Positions 26,269 through 34,677 of a stretch of DNA of 64,000 bases are shown here, piece by piece (position 1 is the stretch's first letter; each line of letters starts with the position of its first letter). A program made the position numbers and the translations under genes. Under the pieces are notes generated by a model. That model saw nothing but the letters and a program-made list of their open reading frames with translations. It did no database searches and was not told the DNA's origin. This DNA comes from an uncultured Chloroflexota bacterium (lineage in GTDB: Bacteria; Chloroflexota; Anaerolineae; Aggregatilineales; Phototrophicaceae): assembly GCA_937974245.1 (NCBI GenBank), contig CALJKV010000121.1:1-64000 (forward strand), in the 5' to 3' direction.

Positions 26269-27282
26269 ATGGATACCATGCAGTTTATTCCGATTTTAGT
26301 GGTGGGGTTCGCGGCGTCTTTAGGGCTGACCCCGCTTTCGCGTCAGATTGCCATGCGGTTGGGTGTCGTGGATAAGCCCAACCAGCGCAAAATTCACCAG
26401 GATCAGAAACCGATGATGGGCGGATTGGCCATCTATGTCGCCTTCGCGCTCTCGCTGCTACTGTTCAGCCCACCACAGCACATGGTCGAGTTGGGCGCGG
26501 TGCTTTCTGGCGCGGCATTCCTCGCGGTAGTTGGTCTATGGGATGACCGTTATGACCTGGGGACTAAGAAATTCGCCGCCATGCTGATCGCCGCCCTGGT
26601 GCTGGTTGCCGCCGGCATTCAAATTCGCCTGTTCAAAATCCCGGTGCTGGATATTAGCCTGACCGTTTTCTGGGTGTTGGCAATTACCAATGCCATCAAC
26701 TTCAATGACAATATGGACGGGTTAGCCGCTGGCATCAGTGCGATTGCTGCCGGATTCTTCCTGCTCATCGCTCTCAACCAGGGGCTAACGCTCGTCAGCG
26801 GCCTGGCTGCCGCATTGTTGGGCAGCGCCGTTGGCTTTCTGGCATACAACTTCAATCCGTCAAGCATCTTTATGGGGGATATGGGGTCAATGGTGCTGGG
26901 ATTCGTGCTGGCGGTCATCGGCATCAAGCTGGAATTCACCCCACAGACTACACTTGTCACATGGATGATTCCGTTGTTTGTGCTGGCGCTCCCCGCCTTC
27001 GACATCAATCTCGTGATAATCACTCGGCTAGCCGAAAGGCGTTCACCCGCCCAGGCCGGCAAAGACCACACTTCTCACCGGCTAATGAGCCTGGGATTCA
27101 GCCAACGGCACACGCTGTTTATTCTATACAGCGTGTGTGCAACATTCGGGTTCTTAGGTCTCGCCCTGAGCGCCCTCCCAGAAACCATCGGCCTCAAGAT
27201 CGGCCTAGCCGCTCTCGTTGTACTAGCCACTATGTTTGGCCTGATGGTTTTTGTTCGCCAACGTTACCAAAAGAAACAGTAG
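26269..27282 (+). CDS. Polyprenyl-phosphate sugar-1-phosphate transferase (WecA/TagO/MraY family)
   Basis: Encodes 337 residues from the ATG of MDTMQFIPILVVGF, with AAAGG upstream; the frame is open further upstream to 26110 but that stretch lacks character. About ten membrane spans carry the family's cytoplasmic motifs. These are KIHQDQKPMMGGLAIY near residue 40, NFNDNMDGLAAG with the catalytic acidic residues, GDMGSMVLGF, and HTSHRLMSLGFSQRHT with the His motif. The enzyme links a HexNAc-1-phosphate to undecaprenyl phosphate, the first membrane step of wall polymer or surface glycan synthesis. It is closer to WecA/TagO than to MraY because it is a lone gene outside a mur cluster, but that choice is inference. 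Confidence 0.9.
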   Translation: MDTMQFIPILVVGFAASLGLTPLSRQIAMRLGVVDKPNQRKIHQDQKPMMGGLAIYVAFALSLLLFSPPQHMVELGAVLSGAAFLAVVGLWDDRYDLGTKKFAAMLIAALVLVAAGIQIRLFKIPVLDISLTVFWVLAITNAINFNDNMDGLAAGISAIAAGFFLLIALNQGLTLVSGLAAALLGSAVGFLAYNFNPSSIFMGDMGSMVLGFVLAVIGIKLEFTPQTTLVTWMIPLFVLALPAFDINLVIITRLAERRSPAQAGKDHTSHRLMSLGFSQRHTLFILYSVCATFGFLGLALSALPETIGLKIGLAALVVLATMFGLMVFVRQRYQKKQ

Positions 27283-27361
27283 GGGTGTAATGCATCACGC
27301 CCCCAAAAAACGAGTTAAATTGTGGTGGCCCCGAATAAAATCCGGTATTCACGATTTACGC

Positions 27362-28585
27362 TTATTTGCGCTGCGCCTTGATCGTCGTAACGAGTGAATC
27401 AAATGATGCCCTCAGGTTGTGAATATCGTACGGAATTGGCTTCACTCGGCTGAGTTCCGCCGGAATCTCGCTTACAGTGCGAAAGACAAACGAGACAATC
27501 GGCTTTTCCCGATTGTAGAAGTAGCGATACGCCAGCGGCACATGGCGCGACTCCAACGCAAGAGGGGAAACTACCACAACCAGCAGCCAACACTCGGCCA
27601 TCGCCTGTTCTACCGCGATCATCCAGTCATCGCCACCCTGGGTTAAGTATTGATCCACCCAGGTTTTAATACCGGCATCCTGCAACACCATTGTAAGCGG
27701 CACCACGATGGATTCCCACTCCTCGCGGGCATAGGCGATAAACACATGCCCCACCAGTTCCCCCATATCCAACCCGGTGCCAAGCCGTGTCGTCTGTAGT
27801 TTGCTACGCGCGCCCAGAATGTTGGTTTCCGTTGTTTCGCGCACGGGCGGCGGGCCTTTTATGGCGGCGGTTTCCGGTGCCGATGTAGTAGCAACTGACT
27901 TCTTTCCAGCACCGGCACTATTCGGCTCCCAAGTGTAGCGGAACTCCACCATTGTCCCCACTTGCAGGACGTCGTCCGGTTGGAGTACCCGTTTTTCGCT
28001 TAGGCGTTCGCCATTCACCAGGACGCCATTGGTGGACTTGAGGTCTTCGACTTCATAATCAGCCCCCACGCGCCGCAGTCGCAAGTGAAAACGACTTATT
28101 TCCGGGTCTTGAATCAGGATGTCGTTAGAGAGGTCTCGCCCCAAATTGATCGTCTCTCCCTGCAGGGGATATGGTGTTCCCGGTTTGGGGCCGGTCATCA
28201 AGACGAGAAATGGGTGCGAATCCGGGTCAGAGGTTGCCTGTACGGTATCCCATCTTTGGCGTGGCAGTTCGCTCTGGGCAAGTTCCGCATCTTCGCCCTG
28301 CTCAAACTCTAGCGTAACGGCATCACCCAATTCGATAATCGTTCCCGGTATGAGCATCCAGATACCGCGCACCCGCTGTCCGGAGACGAATGTACCATAG
28401 CGTGAATCCAGATCATGCAGCTCATACTCTGCCCCCTTCCGTACAAGTTTGCAGTGTTCCCGGCTGACATCGTTGTCCAGAATCGCAATATCGTTGCGAC
28501 TGCCACTACCAATAGTCACAACATCTTTATCTACCGGAAAGACCGTTCCGGGTTTCGGCCCGCGCCGCATGATGAGTTGCGCCAT
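27362..28585 (-). CDS. FHA-FHA-TIR signalling protein
   Basis: Encodes 407 residues with no signal peptide. Two FHA phosphothreonine-binding domains are visible. FHA1 (about 20-85) has GSGSRNDIAI, SREHC and DSRYGTFVSG; FHA2 (about 145-205) has GRDLSNDILI, SRFHLRL and STNGVLVNG. After a Pro/Ala linker, a TIR domain (about 275-400) runs from HVFIAYAREEWESIVVPL, through TWVDQYLTQGGDDW and LLVVVVSPLALESRHV, to PIPYDIHNL. The TIR may bind partners or NAD. I cannot place a catalytic Glu with confidence, so NADase activity is open. It is transcribed alone, converging with the phosphotransferase gene, and no obvious Ser/Thr kinase gene is in the window. Confidence 0.9.
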   Translation of the reverse strand: MAQLIMRRGPKPGTVFPVDKDVVTIGSGSRNDIAILDNDVSREHCKLVRKGAEYELHDLDSRYGTFVSGQRVRGIWMLIPGTIIELGDAVTLEFEQGEDAELAQSELPRQRWDTVQATSDPDSHPFLVLMTGPKPGTPYPLQGETINLGRDLSNDILIQDPEISRFHLRLRRVGADYEVEDLKSTNGVLVNGERLSEKRVLQPDDVLQVGTMVEFRYTWEPNSAGAGKKSVATTSAPETAAIKGPPPVRETTETNILGARSKLQTTRLGTGLDMGELVGHVFIAYAREEWESIVVPLTMVLQDAGIKTWVDQYLTQGGDDWMIAVEQAMAECWLLVVVVSPLALESRHVPLAYRYFYNREKPIVSFVFRTVSEIPAELSRVKPIPYDIHNLRASFDSLVTTIKAQRK

Positions 28586-28695
28586 AATAACCAGACCAAT
28601 TGAAATTAGTTTTGAGAAGATTGCTTAAATCTTAACAGAAGATAGCAAACCACGAAAGTGAGGGATTGCGCCACTCTACCCAATGCCGACATAAG

Positions 28696-28727
28696 AGGGT
28701 GCAGGTTATTTTTATTCCCTGCACCCT
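28696..28727 (-). terminator. Hairpin after the zinc-ribbon gene
   Basis: AGGGTGCAGG (28696-28705) pairs perfectly with CCTGCACCCT (28718-28727) around an AT-rich loop. It starts nine bases past the stop of the small gene. The T run expected of a full terminator is missing. Confidence 0.5.
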
Positions 28728-28735
28728 ATTGGAGC

Positions 28736-28903
28736 TTACGGTTGTTGTTTCTGAGACTTGATCGGCTGTTCTCTTAAAGTTGGGGAAGTAATCAGCAGTT
28801 CCGCCTCGCGCACTCGGGAGCCACAGTGACCGCAAATCAGGTAATCTTTCAGGCGATTCCAGACAGGATGGGTCTGGCGGCAGCTTTTACAGTATATTTG
28901 CAT
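28736..28903 (-). CDS. 55-residue zinc-ribbon protein
   Basis: A small gene found by reading the gap between FHA-TIR and the next gene. It begins MQIYCKSCRQTHPVWNRLKD and continues with YLICGHCGSRVREAELL, giving two CXXC pairs (C5/C8 and C24/C27) as in a zinc ribbon. AGAGGT lies nine bases before the ATG, and a hairpin follows the stop. The tail is polar and rich in Gln and Lys. Such small zinc ribbons often help larger proteins bind nucleic acid. It is on the same strand as, and just upstream of, FHA-TIR, about 150 bases away, but the hairpin between them speaks against a shared transcript. Confidence 0.75.
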   Translation of the reverse strand: MQIYCKSCRQTHPVWNRLKDYLICGHCGSRVREAELLITSPTLREQPIKSQKQQP

Positions 28904-29103
28904 AGGTAAATGACCTCTTTAGGAACAAATTGCCGTGATTAATCGTATAAGGATTAGATCGGCCTGTGTGAAAATAATGCGTATCCGTACTGTATTTTCC
29001 GGCGGCTTGCGCTATCCTAACATCCTGACAGGCGCGGTATCCGCCCCGGACTGAAACAGATACAATACTATAACACTATCAAGTTAGCCAGGACACCAAA
29101 TCC

Positions 29104-30267
29104 ATGAGAAAATTCATTGCATTAATTGTGTTTATCTTCCCGTTTTTGCCGTTGGCCTGCGGCGCACTCGGTCTGTTAGCCGTCAATTCCTGGATATTGG
29201 ATCGCAACTTTTATACCGGAGTGGCCGACGACCCGCGCCTGTACGAAGCACTACTCGATGAAGACCTGCCCGCCTATCTGATGCAGGAAGCCCAGAGTAC
29301 CGGCGGCGTCATTCCGGCGGCGGCGCTGACAGCTGGTTTGCAGGCTATCAACACTTCCGATTTCGTTATCACCGACTACTTGCGTAACCAGGCTGTCGGA
29401 GTTGTCAACGATGTGTTCGATTTTGTGGATGGGAAAACAACTATCCTGAACCCATCGCTTGAGTTGAAACCGATTCGAGAGGCACTCTCTGAACCGGCAA
29501 CACGGATGGCATTCTCTCAGGCGGTAGCGGAAAACCTGCCTGAGTGTGCCAGCAATCAGTCAGCATATCCTTCTGGCAGTAAACTTCCGGTTTGCCGCCC
29601 AACCAACGAAACACCTGATTCGATGGCCGAGCAGATACAGAAGGCGCTGCCGGGCATCATCGAAACGCTGCCCGACACTGTCGCATTGGGCGACTCAGTG
29701 ACGGCTGACCCGAATATGCGGGATGACATCAACGCCTTGCGGGGGGTCTTGAACAGCGGCATCATGAGCGTAGCCTTGGGAGCGGCGGTCTTTGGCGTGT
29801 TTGTCGGGCTGCTCGGCGGCGACGGCCTACGCGGTAAGCTGCTCTGGATGGGACTGGCCCTGCTCGTCCCTGCGCTTATGGTACTGGGTCTGGGTCTGGC
29901 GATGGGCCAGGGGAACGCAAGCTGGCTGAACAGCGCGACGGCAGAATTCAGGGTCAATGGCGACCTCATCCACTCGGATTTTAACGCGGCGACGCTAGCG
30001 GTTATTGAAAACATCTTCCAACGCATCGGGAGCAGCTTCACGATAACGGGATTGCTGGCGAGCGTTGTCAGTATGATCCTGATCTTCGCGGGGCTGCTGC
30101 TACCCGCAGGGGCGTCCTCCCATCCGGGAGGTGGCCGGTTTGTAGAAGTCCCGGTGGGCGACCAAATGATTGATGTATCGCCTAAGGCTAAACGCAAAGA
30201 GAAGCCGCTTTACGATGACGATCACTCGCTCGCGCCCCGCGATGACGACGGCGACCTGTTTTCGTAA
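29104..30267 (+). CDS. Membrane protein with large external domain, unknown function
   Basis: Encodes 387 residues. A hydrophobic start (MRKFIALIVFIFPFLPLACG) forms an anchor or signal. A soluble region of roughly 190 residues then contains two cysteines (CASN and VCRP) that may form a disulfide. Two or three spans follow (VALGAAVFGVFVGLLGG, LLWMGLALLVPALMVLGLGL) and a last span (TGLLASVVSMILIFAGLLL). The C-terminal tail is cytoplasmic, basic then acidic (KAKRKEKPLYDDDHS). I do not recognise the family. It ends 310 bases before the two-component genes and might be a partner of the kinase; this is only proximity. Confidence 0.82.
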   Translation: MRKFIALIVFIFPFLPLACGALGLLAVNSWILDRNFYTGVADDPRLYEALLDEDLPAYLMQEAQSTGGVIPAAALTAGLQAINTSDFVITDYLRNQAVGVVNDVFDFVDGKTTILNPSLELKPIREALSEPATRMAFSQAVAENLPECASNQSAYPSGSKLPVCRPTNETPDSMAEQIQKALPGIIETLPDTVALGDSVTADPNMRDDINALRGVLNSGIMSVALGAAVFGVFVGLLGGDGLRGKLLWMGLALLVPALMVLGLGLAMGQGNASWLNSATAEFRVNGDLIHSDFNAATLAVIENIFQRIGSSFTITGLLASVVSMILIFAGLLLPAGASSHPGGGRFVEVPVGDQMIDVSPKAKRKEKPLYDDDHSLAPRDDDGDLFS

Positions 30268-30353
30268 GTCGAGGACCGGGTGGGGATGACATAAGCAGGG
30301 TCCAATTTGCACCCTGTCCTCAAAATTTATCGGGCCTCTGCGGGTGGTTACGA
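30268..30353. other. Start of the gap before the two-component genes
   Basis: The 310-base gap 30268-30577 holds the direct repeats at 30354-30386 and a perfect TTGACA at 30400-30405 with no usable -10. No gene is visible in it. Confidence 0.5.
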
Positions 30354-30386
30354 CCCTGTAACCACCCTGTAACCTCCTTGCAATCC
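30354..30386 (+). promoter_or_regulatory. Three 11-bp direct repeats, likely OmpR-family binding site
   Basis: CCCTGTAACCA (30354-30364), CCCTGTAACCT (30365-30375) and the weaker CCTTGCAATCC (30376-30386) follow head to tail at exactly 11-bp spacing. OmpR/PhoB-type regulators bind as tandem subunits to such 11-bp repeats. The site lies about 190 bases before the histidine kinase start, so the downstream response regulator probably controls its own operon. The link is inferred. Confidence 0.65.
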
Positions 30387-30577
30387 ACCTATGGCATTCT
30401 TGACAAACGATACAACCGTTACGCAGCGCCTGATACAACCTGGGAGAGGAGGTGGGCGCTGTGTAATCAGGTTTCACCTGGCACGCCGGGAAACAAGGGT
30501 GAGGGCGAAGACCGTTGAGAACCAGGCGCATTTCCAGTAAGCTGAGTATGGATGCCAAGATGATGAGGTCCCGAAAC

Positions 30578-32227
30578 ATGCTCCCCCGTTCTATTCGTTG
30601 GCGGCTACCCTTGAGTTATATCACGATTGCGCTACTGACCGTGTGCGCCCTAGGCGCAGTCCTGCTCACCACGCTGCGCGGTTATTATGCCCAACAGGAA
30701 CTCGACTATCTAACCCTGAACGCCCATGCAATCAGTCGAGGATTTGAGCGGTTGGTGGCTAATGGCGTGCCGTTGGAGGTCATCTACAGCCAATTAGAGA
30801 ATTTCTCCTTTCTGGCACAGGTAAAAGTACGTTTGTTGGATGCCAACCAGGAAATCCTGATCGAAACCGCCGCGCCGCAAGATTACCTGGTCTCGCTTGA
30901 TTTTGGTGAAACCGGGCAGCCAATTTTCTTTAGCCGAATGTCACCTGCCGCCGGGCCGCCACCACCTGATTTGATTATTGGCGGTGAGACGGTGATAATG
31001 CCAAAGGACGAAACCCAGGTAACGGTCAGGAGTGCGGATGAACTTACAGTCGGCGATTCAAGCGCCCAACCTTTAGGTTGGGATGTGCAAGGACTATTCA
31101 GGGGAGAGAATGAACGCGGCAATGAGCGATTAGATGGCACGCCATCCTCGCTCTTTAGTCTGGTTGCCAATCGATCTCTATATGGATTTGTCCTGAACGG
31201 GGGAAAAAGGGCACAACAGTCTGTCTCCGACCAGCGTGTGACGGTTCCGATCACTACCCGCCAGAATGAGGTCTTAGGCTATCTCGATCTATCGGAAGGA
31301 CCAGCTTATGGCAGTGAAATCATCACCAGCGTAGCGCAAGCGTTACTGGGCGCAGGTGCCGTGGCGGCGCTGCTGGCAGCAGGGATTGGTCTGTATTGGA
31401 GCCGTAGGATGAGCGCACCACTGCTGGAACTGACCGAATCGACCACCCGCATGGCAAACGGAGATTTATCGGCCCGGACAACTGTCTCCAGTGGCGACGA
31501 GTTTGGCCTGCTGGCAACGTCCTTCAACCACATGGCCTCCCAGGTGGAAACCACTGTGACCGCCCTGCGCCGCTTCGTGGCCGACGCCGCCCATGAACTG
31601 CACACTCCGCTAACCGCCCTGAGCGCCGACCTGGAACTGGCAGTAACCGATACGAACATTGAGCGGCAGATTACGTTTATCGAGCGCGCCAGGGTGCAAC
31701 TCAAGCGGTTGGAAAGCCTGACGACCGACCTGCTCGACCTTTCCCGCATTGAAACCCACATGACACCCGCTGATCGTAAGCCTATTGACCTGGTACAGCT
31801 GGCCCAGGACACCAGTGAGCTATATGCGTCGCGGGCGGAACAGGCCGGAATTATCTTCATCCTGACTGTTCCGGAAAATCACGTTCAGGTATCCGGCAAT
31901 GAAGCGCAGCTACGACGTGCGTTGGGGAATCTGCTGGATAATGCCCTCAAGTTCACACCTGAAAACGGAACGATCACGCTCGGTATTCAGCAGCAGGCAA
32001 AAGAAGCGGAATTGTGGGTGACGGATACTGGCATCGGCATTCCTCCAAACGACCTGCCACAGCTTTTCAGCCGCTTCCACCGGGGACGAAACGCGGCGGC
32101 TTATCCGGGCAGCGGTCTGGGGCTGGCAATTATCAAGGCGATTGCTGAGAGCCACAATGGGAAAGTAACCGTCACCAGCAATGCTGATGGCACGCGGTTC
32201 GCGCTATGCCTGGCGACAGCACCCTGA
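30578..32227 (+). CDS. Sensor histidine kinase with HAMP domain
   Basis: Encodes 549 residues from the ATG of MLPRSIRWRLPLSY; GAGG lies eight bases upstream, while earlier ATG and TTG starts in frame lack one. Order: first span (about 11-32), external sensor of roughly 200 residues, second span (LLGAGAVAALLAAGIGLYW), HAMP (RRMSAPLLELTESTTRMANG), then HisKA with the phospho-accepting His in DAAHELHTPLTALSADLE. The HATPase follows, with N box NLLDNALKF, G1 DTGIGIP and G2 GSGLGLAI. It should autophosphorylate and pass phosphate to the OmpR-type regulator 26 bases downstream. The sensor domain has no recognised ligand site. Confidence 0.94.
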   Translation: MLPRSIRWRLPLSYITIALLTVCALGAVLLTTLRGYYAQQELDYLTLNAHAISRGFERLVANGVPLEVIYSQLENFSFLAQVKVRLLDANQEILIETAAPQDYLVSLDFGETGQPIFFSRMSPAAGPPPPDLIIGGETVIMPKDETQVTVRSADELTVGDSSAQPLGWDVQGLFRGENERGNERLDGTPSSLFSLVANRSLYGFVLNGGKRAQQSVSDQRVTVPITTRQNEVLGYLDLSEGPAYGSEIITSVAQALLGAGAVAALLAAGIGLYWSRRMSAPLLELTESTTRMANGDLSARTTVSSGDEFGLLATSFNHMASQVETTVTALRRFVADAAHELHTPLTALSADLELAVTDTNIERQITFIERARVQLKRLESLTTDLLDLSRIETHMTPADRKPIDLVQLAQDTSELYASRAEQAGIIFILTVPENHVQVSGNEAQLRRALGNLLDNALKFTPENGTITLGIQQQAKEAELWVTDTGIGIPPNDLPQLFSRFHRGRNAAAYPGSGLGLAIIKAIAESHNGKVTVTSNADGTRFALCLATAP

Positions 32228-32253
32228 CAAAAGCACACTGAAAGGCAAAACTT

Positions 32254-32952
32254 ATGAACCAAGCGGTATCTATCCTGGTGATCGAAGATGATCCGGCAGT
32301 CGCGCAGGGCCTTCAGGATGGCCTGAGTCGGGATGGCTATGCCGTCGCCTGGAAGGCTACCGGGGGCGAAGGTATCGTTTTTGCCCGCGAGCATGTGGTG
32401 CAGCTTGTGATTCTGGATGTCCGCCTTCCGGATGGCTCCGGCTTTGATTTCTGCCGGCAGATGCGCCAGTTGGGGATGCGCCAGCCGATCATCATGCTGA
32501 CGGTACAGCGTGAAGAAACTGACAAGGTTCTGGGGCTGGAGATGGGCGCAGACGACTACATCACCAAGCCGTACAGCCTGCGCGAACTGCTCTCACGGAT
32601 TCGCGCCCAACTGCGGCGGGCGTATGGGGAGCTTTCCGCCGTAGATGCGGACATGCTGTATACCGGTGATCTCGTGATTGATCGGGGACGCGGACAAGTG
32701 TGGCGGGGCAGCCAACTGCTGGTGCTGACCCCTACCGAATTTCGCCTGCTGGTGTACTTCGCACAGCACCCCAGCCAGGCGTTAAGCCGCGCTCAAATCC
32801 TCGACGCGGTATGGGGCTACAACGCCGAGATTGACAGTGACCGCATCGTGAATGTGCATGTACGACGACTGCGGGAAAAAGTCGAGCTTGACCCCGGAAG
32901 CCCTTCGCTCATCCTGACCGTGCCGGGCATCGGCTACCGAATGGTGGGATAG
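32254..32952 (+). CDS. OmpR/PhoB-family response regulator
   Basis: Encodes 232 residues. The receiver domain has acidic residues E11, D12 and D13, phospho-acceptor D55 in LVILDVRLPDGSG, the Thr in MLTVQ and the Lys in ITKPYSLRELL. The C-terminal winged helix starts at LVIDRGRGQVWRGSQLLVLT and ends VNVHVRRLREKVELDPG and TVPGIGYRMVG, the usual OmpR-type end. It is the partner of the kinase just upstream. The 11-bp direct repeats at 30354-30386 are its most likely own binding site. Confidence 0.95.
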   Translation: MNQAVSILVIEDDPAVAQGLQDGLSRDGYAVAWKATGGEGIVFAREHVVQLVILDVRLPDGSGFDFCRQMRQLGMRQPIIMLTVQREETDKVLGLEMGADDYITKPYSLRELLSRIRAQLRRAYGELSAVDADMLYTGDLVIDRGRGQVWRGSQLLVLTPTEFRLLVYFAQHPSQALSRAQILDAVWGYNAEIDSDRIVNVHVRRLREKVELDPGSPSLILTVPGIGYRMVG

Positions 32953-32956
32953 GGAC

Positions 32957-32999
32957 GAGTCCTGAGTGCTTAGGTGTGAGTGAAAAGCAGTGGTTTTAC
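32957..32999. repeat. Degenerate GAGTCCTGAGTG-type repeat
   Basis: Just after the response-regulator stop, GAGTCCTGAGTGC, GTGTGAGTG and AAAAGCAGTGG follow one another. Similar strings occur at 22196-22240 and 34583-34625. Confidence 0.5.
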
Positions 33000-33001
33000 G
33001 T

Positions 33002-33023
33002 GGGCGAAGCGGTGCTTCGACCC
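33002..33023. repeat. Short palindromic repeat, GGGCGAAGC variant
   Basis: GGGCGAAGC (33002-33010) faces GCTTCGACCC (33014-33023), followed by CTAC. It is a third, imperfect copy of the palindrome at 6128 and 9915. Confidence 0.55.
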
Positions 33024-33116
33024 TACGACCATACCTCTACACAAGACGTTTCGAGAGGCAAAACCGAATCAATCAGCCCTCAGGTGATGGACTCTGAAAT
33101 TGCACCTGTTACAGCC

Positions 33117-33938
33117 TCAATCTAGGCCTTTCGCCAGCAGCCATTCATGAATCTGATGCGCCAGTTCGACGTGATTCGGCTCCATCATCACGTTGTGTCC
33201 GGCGCCGGGGACGTGGATGGTATCGGCACCATAGAAACGCGCTGAACGAGTCTGTGCGCCGGGCAGCACGGCATGGTCGGCATCCGGGATCATCCATAAC
33301 AGCGGCGTGCGCGGATTCCTGAGGGGAGTCCACAGCAGCGGCAGGTATTGGAGGAGCACCCACATCGACTCCGGTCCGACTTTCTTGTGTAACTCCTCCG
33401 GCGAGACAATCGCCCGGTCAGAGAGCAGTATTTTCGCAGTCGATTCGGGATTTCTCATGCTGGGCGTTGTGGTCAGGTTGAGGATGCATAACACGATACC
33501 CAGTGGGTCACGATAACTGACATGCGCCACTGAACTGAGCATTTCGTGGGAATTCCAGGAGGCAACCAGCACCGCCGCCGGCAGGTTATCCCCCACTTTT
33601 TTGAGATACCACTGTGTGAGCGCCCCGCCCATACTGTGGCCCATCAACACTGGCTTACGCGGCTGGCGGTCAACTTCCGCCCGCACAAAGCGCAGGTAAT
33701 AGCCCAGCGTACACCAGCGAATCGGGCGCTGGACGGGCGAACCGGCATGACCAGGGAGGCTGTGCGCGTGACTCTCCCAGCCCAGTTCAGCCAGCGTTTT
33801 CTGCCAGTCCGCCCAGCACCATGCGCCGTGCCACATGCCATGTTGCATGACAATCGGCGTCTGGTATTTCGGTTGGTGTGGCTTGTAGACAATCCGCTCG
33901 ATACCGCCCTCAACCGTGCGAATCACGTCGTAGGTCAT
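33117..33938 (-). CDS. Alpha/beta-hydrolase
   Basis: Encodes 273 residues from the ATG of MTYDVIRTVEGG, preceded by GGGAAGGGGG; a longer frame to 34010 is less likely. The fold is shown by the HG oxyanion segment VMQHGMWHGAWCW, the nucleophile elbow GHSMGG (Ser), an Asp in WMIPDADH and the His in VPGAGHNVMME. The substrate is unknown; these enzymes hydrolyse esters, lactones or other small compounds. The WHGAWCW stretch is shared with the hydrolase at 54155-54952, so the two are paralogues. No signal peptide is seen. Confidence 0.88.
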   Translation of the reverse strand: MTYDVIRTVEGGIERIVYKPHQPKYQTPIVMQHGMWHGAWCWADWQKTLAELGWESHAHSLPGHAGSPVQRPIRWCTLGYYLRFVRAEVDRQPRKPVLMGHSMGGALTQWYLKKVGDNLPAAVLVASWNSHEMLSSVAHVSYRDPLGIVLCILNLTTTPSMRNPESTAKILLSDRAIVSPEELHKKVGPESMWVLLQYLPLLWTPLRNPRTPLLWMIPDADHAVLPGAQTRSARFYGADTIHVPGAGHNVMMEPNHVELAHQIHEWLLAKGLD

Positions 33939-34003
33939 GGTTTGCCCCCTTCCCTGGTAATTGGTTATCCCCACACTTCTTAATTCTACCTTGAAACCGG
34001 CCA

Positions 34004-34033
34004 TTGACACGCTGGATTCCCGCTCATTAGAAT
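34004..34033 (+). promoter_or_regulatory. Sigma70 promoter for the YkgJ-type gene
   Basis: TTGACA (34004-34009, perfect) and TAGAAT (34028-34033, one mismatch) are spaced by 18 bases. The leader to the ATG at 34159 would be about 120 bases. Confidence 0.55.
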
Positions 34034-34158
34034 AATCTCACCTCCTGTTTTGCGCTCTCGCGTGCTGAACAATCCACTAGAGCCAAAAACGGATGCAAGC
34101 ATCACGTTATGTTTGTCGTCCTTTTATAGTGATTCCGGCCTTCGCCGGAGGTGTAACG

Positions 34159-34569
34159 ATGCCAGCCGAGAACCCGTGTCAAAGCTGTGGTGCGTGTTGT
34201 GCGTATTTTCGCGTCTCATTTTATTGGAGTGAAACCGATCCGGCACTGGGCGGTACTGTCCCGGCGGAAATGACCCGCAAGCTGGATGATTTCCGCTCGT
34301 GCATGTGCGGGACTGACCAGAAAAATCCGCGCTGCGCCGCACTGGAAGGGACAATCGGCGAGGCGGTCAACTGTACGATTTATGAACAGCGCCCGACACC
34401 CTGCCGTGAGTTTGGCGTGGATTGGGCCGACGGTGCGCTGCTCTACACGCCGGAAGACCTGGCCCGCTGTACGCAGGCCCGCGCGGCCTGGGGGCTGCCA
34501 CCTCTGGTCGTGCCACAGGCAGTCCCGCTACCCGCCCTGCCAGACGATCCACAGAAACAGGTCAGTTAG
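34159..34569 (+). CDS. YkgJ-family cysteine-cluster protein
   Basis: Encodes 136 residues from the ATG of MPAENPCQSCGACC, which follows GGAGGTG; the frame is open 22 codons further upstream but without such a site. Cysteines CQSCGACC near the start, then CMCGTD, CAALEG, CTIYEQRPTPCREF form the conserved cluster of the YkgJ/UPF0153 family, thought to bind zinc or an iron-sulfur centre. The function is not known. A good promoter at 34004-34033 precedes it, and it probably stands alone. A repeat-rich gap follows. Confidence 0.88.
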   Translation: MPAENPCQSCGACCAYFRVSFYWSETDPALGGTVPAEMTRKLDDFRSCMCGTDQKNPRCAALEGTIGEAVNCTIYEQRPTPCREFGVDWADGALLYTPEDLARCTQARAAWGLPPLVVPQAVPLPALPDDPQKQVS

Positions 34570-34582
34570 GTAAAGGCAGTGG

Positions 34583-34626
34583 AACGTCAAGAGTGCCGAG
34601 TGAAAAGTGGAAAAGCAGTGCTGAGG
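34583..34626. repeat. Degenerate GTGCCGAGTG repeat
   Basis: AGAGTGCCGAGTG, AAAAGTGG, AAAAGCAGTG and CTGAGGCTTGAG follow each other just after the YkgJ-type gene. It is the same family as at 7630-7700 and 58595-58606. Confidence 0.5.
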
Positions 34627-34677
34627 CTTGAGGGGTTCATGACTGAAAGCCAAAAATTGCTGCAAAAACACAATACG

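Noticed and set aside
27282..27305. Hairpin GGGGTG..CGCCCC between phosphotransferase and FHA-TIR genes
   Set aside because: The stem is short and the T run lies on the wrong side for either gene.
27362..28903. Defence island around FHA-TIR
   Set aside because: No nuclease, cyclase or other defence protein in the neighbourhood.
30400..30405. TTGACA as a promoter of the two-component genes
   Set aside because: No -10 at 16-18 bases; the direct repeats are the better signal.
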